DNA of 64,000 nucleotides. It comes from UBA8914 sp034002905. GTDB lineage: Bacteria; Pseudomonadota; Alphaproteobacteria; UBA9219. Location of the stretch: positions 34,602 through 98,601 of the forward strand of contig JAVEZQ010000006.1 in NCBI GenBank assembly GCA_034002905.1. Direction: 5' to 3'. Under the pieces are notes generated by a model. The model did no database searches and had not been told where the DNA came from. It saw only the letters and a program-made list of their open reading frames with translations. Positions 53,782 to 63,019 of the stretch are shown piece after piece. Numbering within the stretch: the first letter of the stretch is position 1; each line of letters begins with the position of its first letter. A program made the position numbers and the translations under genes.

Positions 53782-54054
53782 ATGGATATTCACTGGAGAA
53801 ATACACAAAAACCGGTCCGGTTCTTGATGTTTGATGCGCGGGCCTTCATTGGTGTTCTGTTTTTCCTTCTGCATGTTCGGGTATGGGTTTTTGTCCTTGT
53901 TTTCTTTTCGATGCTTTTCTTTTTGGCGCTTGAGCGTAGGGGGCTCTATCTGGAGGCGGCTATGCGTGCTATCAGGAGTTGGCTGCTGGGCAAGAAGCGT
54001 CCAGCCAATAGTCGGCGCGCTCGCCGTCGTATGATCGATTATTGCGGTCGGTAA
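53782..54054 (+). CDS. icmT: Type IVB secretion protein IcmT (TraK)
   Basis: 90 residues, the family size. Opening WRNTQKPVRFLMFDARAF, two packed hydrophobic helices (~25-60, GVLFFLLHVRVWVFVLVFFS) and the ending RRGLYLEAAMRAIRSWLLG plus a basic tail (NSRRARRRMIDYCGR) are the IcmT pattern. It is a small inner-membrane component. It follows dotB as in R64 traJ-traK. Confidence 0.85.
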   Translation: MDIHWRNTQKPVRFLMFDARAFIGVLFFLLHVRVWVFVLVFFSMLFFLALERRGLYLEAAMRAIRSWLLGKKRPANSRRARRRMIDYCGR

Positions 54055-54106
54055 ATGATGTGGTGGGGTTCCGTACCCCTCCTACTCTTCTTCACATCGT
54101 CTCGAA

Positions 54107-54121
54107 TTAAATATTTGTTAA
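54107..54121. promoter_or_regulatory. CtrA-type box upstream of pilL
   Basis: TTAA-ATATTTG-TTAA, a perfect full CtrA consensus, in the 290-base gap between icmT and pilL. Four GANTC sites follow in the same gap, at 54140, 54169, 54265 and 54315, where about one would be expected by chance. No gene is seen in the gap. Confidence 0.5.
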
Positions 54122-54344
54122 TTTCTTGAACGTTATCCAGATTCCTGTCTGGGTTGGCGAGCTGAAGTGATTCGTGACGTAGCAGTAAGATGTAAGCAGG
54201 GTTATTCTTAGTGTGGAAAAGTGTGTTGCCCGTTCTACACACCCCTATAAGGATTAGTCAGGCTGAATCTTCCTTTGTTGCTCTCACATACCTCCTCGCT
54301 TAAACTTCTAAACTGATTCGAATTTGTCCGAAAAAGGCATGAGC

Positions 54345-55463
54345 ATGCAAAAAAAACTTCTTTGTGATAGAGCATTAGTTTCGAGCGTTTTGCTAGTCAC
54401 ACTCGGCATTCTTTCTATTTCTTCTCCTGCGCAAGCTGGTTTTAAATGGGTTCCTCCCCAATCTTCTTCATCTTCAGAGACAGTGGCGCCGGCCCCCGTG
54501 GCTTCCGATGATAGCTGGATGCCTGCCCCTCAGATTATCGAAAACAAAACGCCTGCGCCGGTCATGGGTGTGTTGACTCCTCCCAAGGATATCAAGCCAC
54601 AGGGTGATTTGACCCCAGTTGATGGCGAAGTCGTACAGGGTTTTGCGAATAATGTTCCACTCTCCGTTGCCTTAAGACAAGTTCTTCCCCCCAAGTACGG
54701 TTTTTCTGTTTCGCCGGATATCAACATGAATCATCCGGTTTCTTGGAAAGGTGGCGCGCCGTGGCGTGTTGTTATGAAGGCCATGCTTGCGCCACAAGGG
54801 TTGGAAATTAAAGAGCAGGGCGAGTTAATCCATGTCGTGCGTGCCGATAAAACGGAATCAACGAGCATGGCTTTGGGCGCGCTCGCGCCAACAGCCTTGT
54901 CGACGACACAGGTTCTTCCGAATGTGCCGCCGTCTTCTGCGATGGCAAACCCGATTATGACACCGACAACGCCAGCGCCAATGGCATCCAAACCTGTATT
55001 GTCAGCAGCCGAAGCACAGGCCTTGCCTCCCATTTCGATGGTTCCAGAAAAGCCAAAAGCGGAGCCTGTCGCGCTCGCTCCTGTTGCAGCGCCTTCGACA
55101 GGATATCTATTGCCGCCCTCCGGCGCGCAAATGGAAGTGGTTCATACGCCGTTTGATGTTTCTGCGCAGAGAATAGTAGGGGCCCCGATTGAGCTGTGGA
55201 CAGCGAATAAAGGGACTATGTTGAAAGATGTCCTCGATACATGGGGACGCAAGGCAAATGTCGAAATCAGCTGGCAGGCTGAATATGATTATCCTCTTCA
55301 GGCCACGGTTAGCCTGACAGGGTCTTTTGAGGAGGCTGTTCGCAAGCTTCTCGAAGGGTTTCAAGAGGCACAGCCACAGCCTATCGGCTATCTCTATAAC
55401 AATCAGGCGGCGGGTCAAACCGTATTGGTTGTTCAAGTGCGTGGAAACAATTACACCGAGTAA
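54345..55463 (+). CDS. pilL: PilL/TcpQ-like periplasmic protein of the type IVb pilus
   Basis: 372 residues from the ATG at 54345 (AAGG seven bases upstream; TTG at 54324 and ATG at 54339 are alternatives). Signal peptide to about PAQA. Two TcpQ-type domains flank a Pro/Ala-rich linker: ~95-160 (NVPLSVALRQVLPPKYGFSV, PWRVVMKAMLAPQGL) and ~285-372 (GTMLKDVLDTWGRKANVEIS, QATVSLTGSFEEAVRKLLEG). TcpQ/PilL proteins stabilise the pilus secretin. It is first in a pilL-N-O-P-Q-R-S order like R64. Confidence 0.75.
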   Translation: MQKKLLCDRALVSSVLLVTLGILSISSPAQAGFKWVPPQSSSSSETVAPAPVASDDSWMPAPQIIENKTPAPVMGVLTPPKDIKPQGDLTPVDGEVVQGFANNVPLSVALRQVLPPKYGFSVSPDINMNHPVSWKGGAPWRVVMKAMLAPQGLEIKEQGELIHVVRADKTESTSMALGALAPTALSTTQVLPNVPPSSAMANPIMTPTTPAPMASKPVLSAAEAQALPPISMVPEKPKAEPVALAPVAAPSTGYLLPPSGAQMEVVHTPFDVSAQRIVGAPIELWTANKGTMLKDVLDTWGRKANVEISWQAEYDYPLQATVSLTGSFEEAVRKLLEGFQEAQPQPIGYLYNNQAAGQTVLVVQVRGNNYTE

Positions 55464-55475
55464 TGAGGAACAAAC

Positions 55476-57074
55476 ATGATTTTCCGCCGATTAGCCCTGT
55501 TATTGGTTGTTGTAGCTTTGGTGGGATGCAATAACGAAAAAAACAGAAACATGATTGATCATCGTATCGATCAAGCCGTTCAAATGGGCGAGGATGCGCA
55601 AAAACCAGCGCCGGAAAAGAGCTATAATCCTCTCGTGGTTTCGAACAAATTGTGGTCTGGAAACAAGTCTATTCGTTTGCAACGGGGGATACCGTTGCCC
55701 AGTAAATTTGAGTCGGCGCGCGGTGTGACCTTGATTTCGAGCGAGCCGCTTTCTGCTTCCGAAATCGCGGCATCTGTTACGACCCAAACGGGTATTCCTG
55801 TGCGATATGCGGCTGGAGCTGTTAATGAAGGAATGGGGTCGGATGACGGTGCTGTGGGTAGCGATAAAATGCCTATGGCCTATGAGGGCCCTCTTTCCGG
55901 TCTTTTGGATGTACTGTGTGGCACCTACGGTTTAACGTGGCGCTATGATGGCGTTTCTATCCGCATCTCGAAATATGAAACGCGCGTGTTCGTTATGGAG
56001 GCTTTGCCCGGAACCCAATCGATTAAGGATGGCATTAAAGAGGACTCGGGGTCTGGTTCATCCAGCAGTTCGTCATCGGCCGGCGCAGGCGGAAGCTATA
56101 GCATGGGTTCTTCCAACACCCTGAAGCAGACATCTGAAATGAACATAGAGCTGAAGGTTTGGGATGAATTGGGCCAGACAATCAACAGTATCCTTGGTGG
56201 CGTTGGTTCAGTTGTTATGTCACCGTCGTCTGGTACGGCAACGGTGACCACCACGCCAGAGTTGATGGGGGTTGTTGCGAAATATATTGAAGAAGAGAAT
56301 AGGCGTCTTTCGCGTCAGATCGCCATTAATGTTGAAATTTATTCGGTCGCCCTGCAGGATCATGATGATTTCAATGTGACCTTCGATACGGCATTGAAAA
56401 AGCTTAGCAGTGCTTTTAGTGCCAATTACTCAACCCTGACTGGACCGATTGCTTCATCGACGGAAGCTTCAGCTGGGCAGCTTTCGGTCGCGATATTAAA
56501 TCCTGAGAGAACGGGGCAAATTACGAGTCTGTTTTCGGCCTTGTCTTCAGTCGGCGATACAACGCGTGTCTCGCAATTCCCGATGACAACCTTAAACAAT
56601 CGCAGCGTTTCGCGTCGTGTCGGGCGTGACCGGACCTACGTTGCAGCTATTTCCAACAGTGAATCGACAACAAGCAGCTTTTCCAGCAGCACAGTTACAC
56701 CATCCACTGTGCGTGAAGGTTTTTCGCTGCAGCTGACACCGCGTGTTCTTGAAGATGGGCGTATCTTGATGCAGTATTCTCTCAACCTCATTGATGTGTT
56801 GGATCTGGTTGATTTTGATACGGGATCGGCTGGCAAGATCCAATTACCCGAAACATCCAATCGTGTTTTTGTTCAACAGGCAATGTTGCGGTCCGGTTCG
56901 ACCCTGATTATTGGCGGTTATGATGATGAACAGCTTTCACAATCTTCGCGAGGGGTCGGTAGCGCCTATAATTATTTCTTAGGCGGCGGGTCATCCAACA
57001 GCAAGTCGCGTGCGATGATGTTTATCGCTATTACGCCCCAGATTTTGGATATTCCTACGCTGGAGCGTAATTAA
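55476..57074 (+). CDS. pilN: PilN outer-membrane secretin lipoprotein
   Basis: 532 residues. Lipobox ALVGC (residues ~14-18). N-domains (~65-160), a Ser/Gly linker (~187-216), and the secretin domain, with IAINVEIYSVALQDHDDFNV and EGFSLQLTPRVLEDGRILMQ, ending at AMLRSGSTLIIGGYDDEQ. It forms the outer-membrane pore for the pilus. The start of pilO overlaps its stop by one base (TAATG). Confidence 0.9.
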   Translation: MIFRRLALLLVVVALVGCNNEKNRNMIDHRIDQAVQMGEDAQKPAPEKSYNPLVVSNKLWSGNKSIRLQRGIPLPSKFESARGVTLISSEPLSASEIAASVTTQTGIPVRYAAGAVNEGMGSDDGAVGSDKMPMAYEGPLSGLLDVLCGTYGLTWRYDGVSIRISKYETRVFVMEALPGTQSIKDGIKEDSGSGSSSSSSSAGAGGSYSMGSSNTLKQTSEMNIELKVWDELGQTINSILGGVGSVVMSPSSGTATVTTTPELMGVVAKYIEEENRRLSRQIAINVEIYSVALQDHDDFNVTFDTALKKLSSAFSANYSTLTGPIASSTEASAGQLSVAILNPERTGQITSLFSALSSVGDTTRVSQFPMTTLNNRSVSRRVGRDRTYVAAISNSESTTSSFSSSTVTPSTVREGFSLQLTPRVLEDGRILMQYSLNLIDVLDLVDFDTGSAGKIQLPETSNRVFVQQAMLRSGSTLIIGGYDDEQLSQSSRGVGSAYNYFLGGGSSNSKSRAMMFIAITPQILDIPTLERN

Positions 57075-58345
57075 TGGTTGCCGGACTTGTTACAGTCGGA
57101 CGTAAGCAATACGTCGCGGGGCTCTATTGGGAAAACAGCCCAGGTGGGCGTATTTCTCAAGTTGCCAAAGAGGCGGCGCGCCAACCCGGTAATCAGGCGG
57201 ACTTCTATGCGACTCGTATAGGAAGCAAACAAGGACGCGTGCCGCAATTTGGATTGGTATCTGCTGTCGAGGGCTTAACGGCCGGAACACCATCCTTGGC
57301 GGGCTGTCTTGCAAATCAACAACCTGGATCGTGGATCGGTGCGTTTCGTTTTCGCGAAGGCGCCGCTGTTGTTATCGTCCGTGACGATTTGATCGTTCCC
57401 GATGGCGATATGTTTTTTGCCGATGAAACAGAAGCGCGCGACCATTTGTATCAGGAAATGGCTGTTGGCGGGTTTCAGCGCATTTATGCGCCAGAGGCTT
57501 GGGGTGTCCCCGGTGCGGACACTATGCCCATCAGCCTTCTTTTGAATGACAAGACGGATGTCCGCGTTCATGGGGTTGCTTTATCAAAGCAAGCCAAGAC
57601 GGCCTTAGGTCTTTCTTTTGTAGTCCTTTTGGCCGTTATTGGTATGGGCTGGTACATTCAGAAAAAGCAGGCTGAGGAGGAGGCTATGCGTCTCGAACAG
57701 CTTGCCACTATGGAGCGTATGAAGCGCGAAGCGGAGAAGTTGGTGCCAGGGCTTGGTGGACATGTGGAATATCCGGAGCCGGAGCGGAAATGGGAGAAAC
57801 AGCCCAATCCGCTTCAACTGATCGAAGCTTGTCGCAAAAGTATGAATTCGGTGATGGTTGGTGTGGCCGGATGGGATATTCGCAATATTTATTGTTCGCG
57901 CAGTGGGTTGCAGGTTTCTTGGTCTCGGAGCAACAAAGCGTTTTCGAGTATCCCGAAGGGGGCAGCGGTAGCCGATACAGGTCAAAATGCTACGAGTTCC
58001 GTGCCTTTGGAGTCCCTTCAGGATAGGGGACCTGAAACTTTGGTTGACCCCGATGTTGTAACCCAGCGTTATTTAAATCAGAACTGGTCAGGTACGATAA
58101 GGCGCGAACCTGACGATCCACCACCGCCCCCTCCGCCGGGCTATAAAGGCAAGTGGGATCCACCACCACCACCATGGGTTAAGCGTTCTTTTACCCTTGA
58201 TGTTCCAGTATTGCCATGGACGCTGCCTGATTTTCTTTCTGATATCCCGGGCGTCGTCGTGAAGTCGATGTCCTTGTTGGGTAGCGGGACGTCGGGTAGG
58301 AGCTCATGGAAAGTTGAAGGAGTGATTTATGAAAATCGCCGCTAG
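57074..58345 (+). CDS. pilO: PilO-like type IVb pilus assembly protein
   Basis: 423 residues. A cytoplasmic N-terminal domain (~1-175, VGRKQYVAGLYWENSPGG through DKTDVRVHGVAL), one membrane helix (~176-197, LGLSFVVLLAVIGMGWYI), a charged helix, and a periplasmic part with two proline runs (PPPPPPPG and PPPPPW). This is the PilO layout of R64-type pili. It likely joins PilP to the inner-membrane platform. It overlaps pilP by 17 bases. Confidence 0.78.
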   Translation: MVAGLVTVGRKQYVAGLYWENSPGGRISQVAKEAARQPGNQADFYATRIGSKQGRVPQFGLVSAVEGLTAGTPSLAGCLANQQPGSWIGAFRFREGAAVVIVRDDLIVPDGDMFFADETEARDHLYQEMAVGGFQRIYAPEAWGVPGADTMPISLLLNDKTDVRVHGVALSKQAKTALGLSFVVLLAVIGMGWYIQKKQAEEEAMRLEQLATMERMKREAEKLVPGLGGHVEYPEPERKWEKQPNPLQLIEACRKSMNSVMVGVAGWDIRNIYCSRSGLQVSWSRSNKAFSSIPKGAAVADTGQNATSSVPLESLQDRGPETLVDPDVVTQRYLNQNWSGTIRREPDDPPPPPPPGYKGKWDPPPPPWVKRSFTLDVPVLPWTLPDFLSDIPGVVVKSMSLLGSGTSGRSSWKVEGVIYENRR

Positions 58346-59177
58346 AGCACGTAATGCACTGTCAATTTTGGCGTTGTTGGGGGTTGCTATTCCGTCAGCC
58401 TCTGCGCAGACAGGGGAAAACTCTGTGGCAGGTGCCTCGGCCCCTGCAGCAGTGCAAGCACCCGCGCCAGCAAATTCGGCTTTAGCGCCTTCCGTCAATG
58501 AAACGCTGCACGCCATTAAAGTTCCTGAAACGGCAGTTGCATCGCAAGGCAACATTGCCTCGAATAAGGGTGTGGGAATTGATGAAGAGGTCGTAGATGA
58601 AGATCCTCTCGCTCCGACACCGGAGATCCCCGACTCCGTCAAAGGTGTCGTCAAAAGTTTGAACCATGCGACAAAAGACGTCACGCTTGAAGATTTGAAT
58701 TCTGCACGCGAGGCTGTTGCCAAGCTGGACGTTTTGATCGATATCGAAAAGCGATTGAATGATCTTGTGTCGTTGAGAAAAGAACGTGAAGAGAAAGTAG
58801 ATGCTTTTGCGGGGGCTCTCCCTGCCTCAGCTTTGGGGGTTCCTTCGCCGGGGGTTGTCCTTCCAACGCCCACAGCTCCCATGCCCTCTCCAGTCATGGC
58901 GCCTGCGCCATCTCCGATGCCCGTCACTTCTTCCTTCATGAATGATCCAGAAGTCACACGGATTTCTGGGGCATCAGGGCGATATGTTGCTTTGATCAAG
59001 GATACGGATGGAACGGAGCGCCAGGTACAGGTTGGGGATACCTTGGCTGATGGTTCGTCCGTCAAGGCCATATCTCGTAACGGTGTAACCCTTTCAAGCG
59101 GTTCAGGCAAACAAGGCGACAGTAAAAAACGCACTGTCGGCGTGAAGGATGTAGCTACCGTTTTTAATGGCCGGTAA
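58329..59177 (+). CDS. pilP: PilP-like type IVb pilus protein
   Basis: 282 residues. Signal peptide to about SASA. A Pro/Ala-rich region, a helical segment (~115-160, DLNSAREAVAKLDVLIDIEK) and a C-terminal beta domain (VTRISGASGRYVALIKDTDG, VQVGDTLADGSSVKAISRNG) matching PilP_2/PilP. It works in the periplasm with PilO and PilN. It ends 100 bases before pilQ, where a GGATTTCT/AGAAATCC hairpin (59178-59197) lies. Confidence 0.72.
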   Translation: MKIAARARNALSILALLGVAIPSASAQTGENSVAGASAPAAVQAPAPANSALAPSVNETLHAIKVPETAVASQGNIASNKGVGIDEEVVDEDPLAPTPEIPDSVKGVVKSLNHATKDVTLEDLNSAREAVAKLDVLIDIEKRLNDLVSLRKEREEKVDAFAGALPASALGVPSPGVVLPTPTAPMPSPVMAPAPSPMPVTSSFMNDPEVTRISGASGRYVALIKDTDGTERQVQVGDTLADGSSVKAISRNGVTLSSGSGKQGDSKKRTVGVKDVATVFNGR

Positions 59178-59277
59178 GGATTTCTTGAGAGAAATCCGCC
59201 ATAGTAAACGCAATGCAAGTGGCGGAACTTGGGAACCGGCGTAGCTTTCTCTGGCTAGGCCCTGTCTTGGAAACGGT

Positions 59278-61269
59278 GTGGTTGTGCGGGATATTTTAGA
59301 GGGCATAAAAGACAAGTTGGACACTGTTTTGCAAATCAAAACAGACAACGGCGCTGTGTCTGCCAAGGCGAAAACACGAACAACGCAACAAGCAGGAAAA
59401 AGTACGGGTCATCGGCCTCGCCCCTCTGGACAAAAAAACAACCAACCAACCCATGCGCCAACTGACCTGCCACCCGAAGCGATGACAGAGCTTGCGCTAG
59501 ACGATCTAAACGATCAGGAACAGAGTGCCTCCGTTAAGGAAGTGGCCGCCGCCAAAACAACAAATCAACCAGAAGAAGTTCTCATTGAAGACGAAAGAAG
59601 TCTGGCAACATCCGGCGGCTTAATTTTTACGGGCGAGGTGTTGACGGTTGAAGGCGGCCCGCTCAAAATCCCTGAAGAATCACGAAATCTGTGCGTCCTG
59701 TTCGACAACGGCATGTGGCTGGTTAGCGCATCGCACCGCTTGTCGCCTTTGGTCACGTCCGTTGCTCAAATGGCGCGTCGTCATGGGTTGCCCATTAACC
59801 CTCCTCGCTATGTTACGCCGAATATTATCCGTTCGGCCTATATGTATGCAGCGCGACAGGTTTCGGGCCTTCGTTTGGATGATAATGCTGTCCGGCGTCG
59901 TATTGTCGACACGCTGCAAAAAGCCGTCGAGGCTAATGCAAACGATATTCACATCGAAGCGAGTGAAGGCCGCACACGCGTCGAATTTCGTATTGATGGT
60001 GCGCTCCGCATGTGGGAAACGTGGACGCAGAAAGAGGGCGAATTGATGCTCTCTTCGATCTATTCCCATTCGGTGGGCCAGTCGGGTGCGACAGCCAATT
60101 GGCAAGAGCCGCAGGCTGCGATGCTCACCTCTGCTGTAACGGGGCCGGACAGCCTCATGTTGCCCAAGGGCGTCATTTCTGTTCGTTGTCAGTGGGTTCC
60201 TTTATCAGATGGTGGCCGCTATCTAGACATGCGCTTGCAGTATGACTCGGCGTATTTGTTCGGCGAAAACTTTATTATGGCCGACGTTGACTCGCTCGGT
60301 TTTTCCCAAGAGCAGCTTAAGGTGGTGAAGAGCTTACGACAAGCGCCTGGCGGCATGCGCGTTTTTGCAGGACCAGTCAATCAGGGTAAAACAACAACCC
60401 TGCGTGTTACGTTGAATCGGCGCATGGCCGAGACGAATATGCAGTTAAACTGCCTCCTTGTCGAAGATCCACCAGAAGGCGGTATTGTCGGCGCTCGTCA
60501 GGTCGGTGTTTCCGCGTCAGTTAAAGATGAACAGCGCGAGAAATCCTTTGTTGAAATCATGCGATGCGCACTACGTCTTGATCCAGATATCGTGATGTTG
60601 GGCGAGGTGCGCGATATCCAGACAGCGCGGTTCGCGTTTCGCCTCGCGCTGACAGGTCGTCAGGTCTACACCACAACGCACGTTTATTCGGCGCTCGCTG
60701 TTCCACAACGGTTGAGAGATATCGGGATAGAGCCTTATCTTGTGTATGACCATCATTTGCTGCGAGGCATGTTCTGTCAACGTTTGCTCAGGGGCCTTTG
60801 CCCCGACTGCCGTATTCCTTTGTCTCAGGCGATTGAGGAATACGGGCCTGTTTATAAAGAAATCGCACGACGCGTTCGCGCAGGTCTTTCTATCATGGAT
60901 GCTGCACGCAAGGGCGGAGTGCGTAATGTTTATGATCATTTGTCTGAACCCGACATGCGTAATGTGTATGTCGCCAATCCTGATGGCTGTCCGAATTGTT
61001 TTAAGGGGCGTGTTGGCCGAACGATTTGTGCCGAGGTTATCGAGACCGATCAAAAAATCATGGAACTTCTCATGGACAACCGCCTGGAAGATGCGAGCGA
61101 GTATTGGCTTTCTCCCACAGGGCTAAACGGCGTGACCATGTTATGGCACGCCTTGGAAAAGACGCGTCGTGGTGAGGTCTCTCCTGAGGATGCGGAGTTT
61201 GAAGTAGGTCTTTTTGCAACGGAAAAGGAAATCATCGAGGTTGAGCAGAGAATTGGAGTCTTCTCATGA
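59278..61269 (+). CDS. pilQ: PilQ-type pilus extension ATPase
   Basis: 663 residues from a GTG (GGA six bases upstream). A ~110-residue hydrophilic start precedes the GspE/PilB-type ATPase: DIHIEASEGRTRVEFRIDGAL (~223-243), Walker A GPVNQGKTTT (365-374, Asn-Gln in place of the usual Gly-Ser), Asp box VEDPPE, Walker B DPDIVMLGEVRD, His box TTTHVY. A tetracysteine metal site is formed by C508/C511 and C571/C574. It drives pilin assembly. Its stop overlaps pilR as ATGA. Confidence 0.9.
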   Translation: MVVRDILEGIKDKLDTVLQIKTDNGAVSAKAKTRTTQQAGKSTGHRPRPSGQKNNQPTHAPTDLPPEAMTELALDDLNDQEQSASVKEVAAAKTTNQPEEVLIEDERSLATSGGLIFTGEVLTVEGGPLKIPEESRNLCVLFDNGMWLVSASHRLSPLVTSVAQMARRHGLPINPPRYVTPNIIRSAYMYAARQVSGLRLDDNAVRRRIVDTLQKAVEANANDIHIEASEGRTRVEFRIDGALRMWETWTQKEGELMLSSIYSHSVGQSGATANWQEPQAAMLTSAVTGPDSLMLPKGVISVRCQWVPLSDGGRYLDMRLQYDSAYLFGENFIMADVDSLGFSQEQLKVVKSLRQAPGGMRVFAGPVNQGKTTTLRVTLNRRMAETNMQLNCLLVEDPPEGGIVGARQVGVSASVKDEQREKSFVEIMRCALRLDPDIVMLGEVRDIQTARFAFRLALTGRQVYTTTHVYSALAVPQRLRDIGIEPYLVYDHHLLRGMFCQRLLRGLCPDCRIPLSQAIEEYGPVYKEIARRVRAGLSIMDAARKGGVRNVYDHLSEPDMRNVYVANPDGCPNCFKGRVGRTICAEVIETDQKIMELLMDNRLEDASEYWLSPTGLNGVTMLWHALEKTRRGEVSPEDAEFEVGLFATEKEIIEVEQRIGVFS

Positions 61270-62372
61270 GCATGAATGAAATCAATATTGACACAGAAGC
61301 TCTTAATCGCAGCTTTGCGCAGCTTCAGTTAAGAAGTAACCGCAAAAAACGGTTTCGTATTTACCGTAAGCTCGAGGGCATGCTGCGAATGAATGAAGCG
61401 CTCTCTCGCTCTCTTGATCGGCTTTATCAAAACGCTTCGGAAATGGGAAAATATCCCAATCGTCCTGATGCCATGGCGCTCAAGGAGTGGTTTTTAAAAG
61501 ATCGTGAAGGACTCGGTTTGTCACAGGCGATGGAAGGGTGGGTTCCTGATTCCGAGCTTTATATGATCCGTGCCGGTGAAGAGTCTGGAACAATGGCCAA
61601 GGCCTTTGCTTCGATTCAGAAGGTTGGGGAAAGGGCGCGGGAGATGCGGGGCGCTGTTTCTTATGCTGTGGCCTATCCGGGCTTTATGATGATTCTTGTG
61701 TCGTTTGTTTTGTGGATGTTTGGTGTTAATTTGATCCAGAATATGCGCAAAACGGCACCGCCCAGCGTTATGACGGCGATGGGAGGCGTTGCGACTGTTT
61801 CCGATTTTATCGCCAACTGGGGCATATGGGTCTTGGTGGGCATTGGCATTACTATCATGGTCATTACAATCACCCTGCCCCTTTGGACGGGGCCGATTCG
61901 TGCCAAGTTTGATATGTGGGCGCCATGGTCGTGGTATCGTATCTTGCAAGGTAGCGGTTTCTTGCTTGGTCTTTCGGCTTTGTTGGGGTCTCAGGTCCCG
62001 CTCAAGCGCGCCTTGGAGATTTTAGAAGATCAGGCCAAACCGTGGCTGCGCGAGCGCGTCAACTCGGCGCGCCAAGAGGTGCTTCGGGGACGAAATCTAG
62101 GCGAAGCTTTGCGTATAGGGCGCTATAATTTTCCAGACCCCAGTGTCGCGATTGATCTTGAAATTCTTTCGGAACGTGCCGACGTTGGCAGCGTGATCGA
62201 GGAGGTCACCGACGAATGGATCACCGATCAGATTGAGGTTTTAAAAGCGCAGGCGGCGATTGCACGTAATCTTGGTTTGGTTGTGGTTGGCAGTACGATT
62301 GCTTGGGCCATGCAGTCTGTTTTTGCTGTTGTTACAGAAGTATCAAAAGCATCGAACATGGGATCGATGTAA
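61266..62372 (+). CDS. pilR: PilR inner-membrane pilus assembly protein (GspF family)
   Basis: 368 residues, GspF/TadC-like. A charged N-terminal region with GLGLSQAMEGWVPDSELYMI (~80-100), a membrane segment (~138-160, PGFMMILVSFVLWMFGVNLI), a second (~190-215), and a last near residue 345 (LVVVGSTIAWAMQSVFAVV). The second half repeats the LGLSALLGSQVPLKRALEIL motif. It is the platform for PilQ. Confidence 0.85.
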   Translation: MSMNEINIDTEALNRSFAQLQLRSNRKKRFRIYRKLEGMLRMNEALSRSLDRLYQNASEMGKYPNRPDAMALKEWFLKDREGLGLSQAMEGWVPDSELYMIRAGEESGTMAKAFASIQKVGERAREMRGAVSYAVAYPGFMMILVSFVLWMFGVNLIQNMRKTAPPSVMTAMGGVATVSDFIANWGIWVLVGIGITIMVITITLPLWTGPIRAKFDMWAPWSWYRILQGSGFLLGLSALLGSQVPLKRALEILEDQAKPWLRERVNSARQEVLRGRNLGEALRIGRYNFPDPSVAIDLEILSERADVGSVIEEVTDEWITDQIEVLKAQAAIARNLGLVVVGSTIAWAMQSVFAVVTEVSKASNMGSM

Positions 62373-62383
62373 GGAGACAGTGC

Positions 62384-63019
62384 ATGATCAAGGGGGAAAG
62401 GGCTTCTAACCGTGGGAGGGTTGGCCTCACGCTAACCGAGGTGACCATTGTTCTTGGCGCTGTCGGCTTGCTCACGGCAACGATCTGGACCATTGTGGGC
62501 TCTGTTTGGCAAGACTATAACATGCGCAGCCTAAAGGAGAACCTCTTCACAACGGTTCAGAATGTTCAGAATTTTTACGGAACAACGGCTGGGCTCGATG
62601 TGGCGACGGGAACTGACATTACTGTCTTGCTTGATGATGATACGCGCCGCTTGATTCCGATTGCTATGCGCTCAACGCCAACTGTTGCGGGGAATCCTAT
62701 AAATCATGATCTCGAGGTTCTTGCGGGCGGGTCCTTTCATGTTTTTAGTGTAAACAATGGATCGGCCTTTCGTGTTACGCTTTCTGGCTTGTCTAAAGAC
62801 GAGTGTGAAATGCTCCTGATGCAGTTTCCGGTTCTTTTGCCGGAATTGGGCGTTATTCGTATCGCCTCTCAGGCGCAAAATGCTGCTGTGGATACAAATA
62901 ATCCAGCGGCACCATCAGCCATTGCTCTTCCCATGACACTTGGGACGGCTGATGCGTGGTGCCCCATTATCGCAACCAATACAAATGAGGTGAGCTATGA
63001 CTTCAAAGTTCGCCCCTAA
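62384..63019 (+). CDS. pilS: Type IVb prepilin-like protein 1
   Basis: 211 residues from the ATG at 62384 with AAGGAGA upstream; the open frame starts much earlier inside pilR. A 14-residue basic leader then GLTLTEVTIVLGAVGLLTA, a type IV prepilin cleavage site (G^L, Glu at +5). The rest is a globular head with two Cys. It is a pilin or minor pilin of the R64 PilS type. It overlaps the next prepilin gene by 23 bases. Confidence 0.78.
   Translation: MIKGERASNRGRVGLTLTEVTIVLGAVGLLTATIWTIVGSVWQDYNMRSLKENLFTTVQNVQNFYGTTAGLDVATGTDITVLLDDDTRRLIPIAMRSTPTVAGNPINHDLEVLAGGSFHVFSVNNGSAFRVTLSGLSKDECEMLLMQFPVLLPELGVIRIASQAQNAAVDTNNPAAPSAIALPMTLGTADAWCPIIATNTNEVSYDFKVRP

Noticed and set aside
58304..59218. 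304-residue minus-strand frame opposite pilP
   Set aside because: Ser/Thr/Ala-rich shadow of the Pro/Ala-rich pilP coding sequence.
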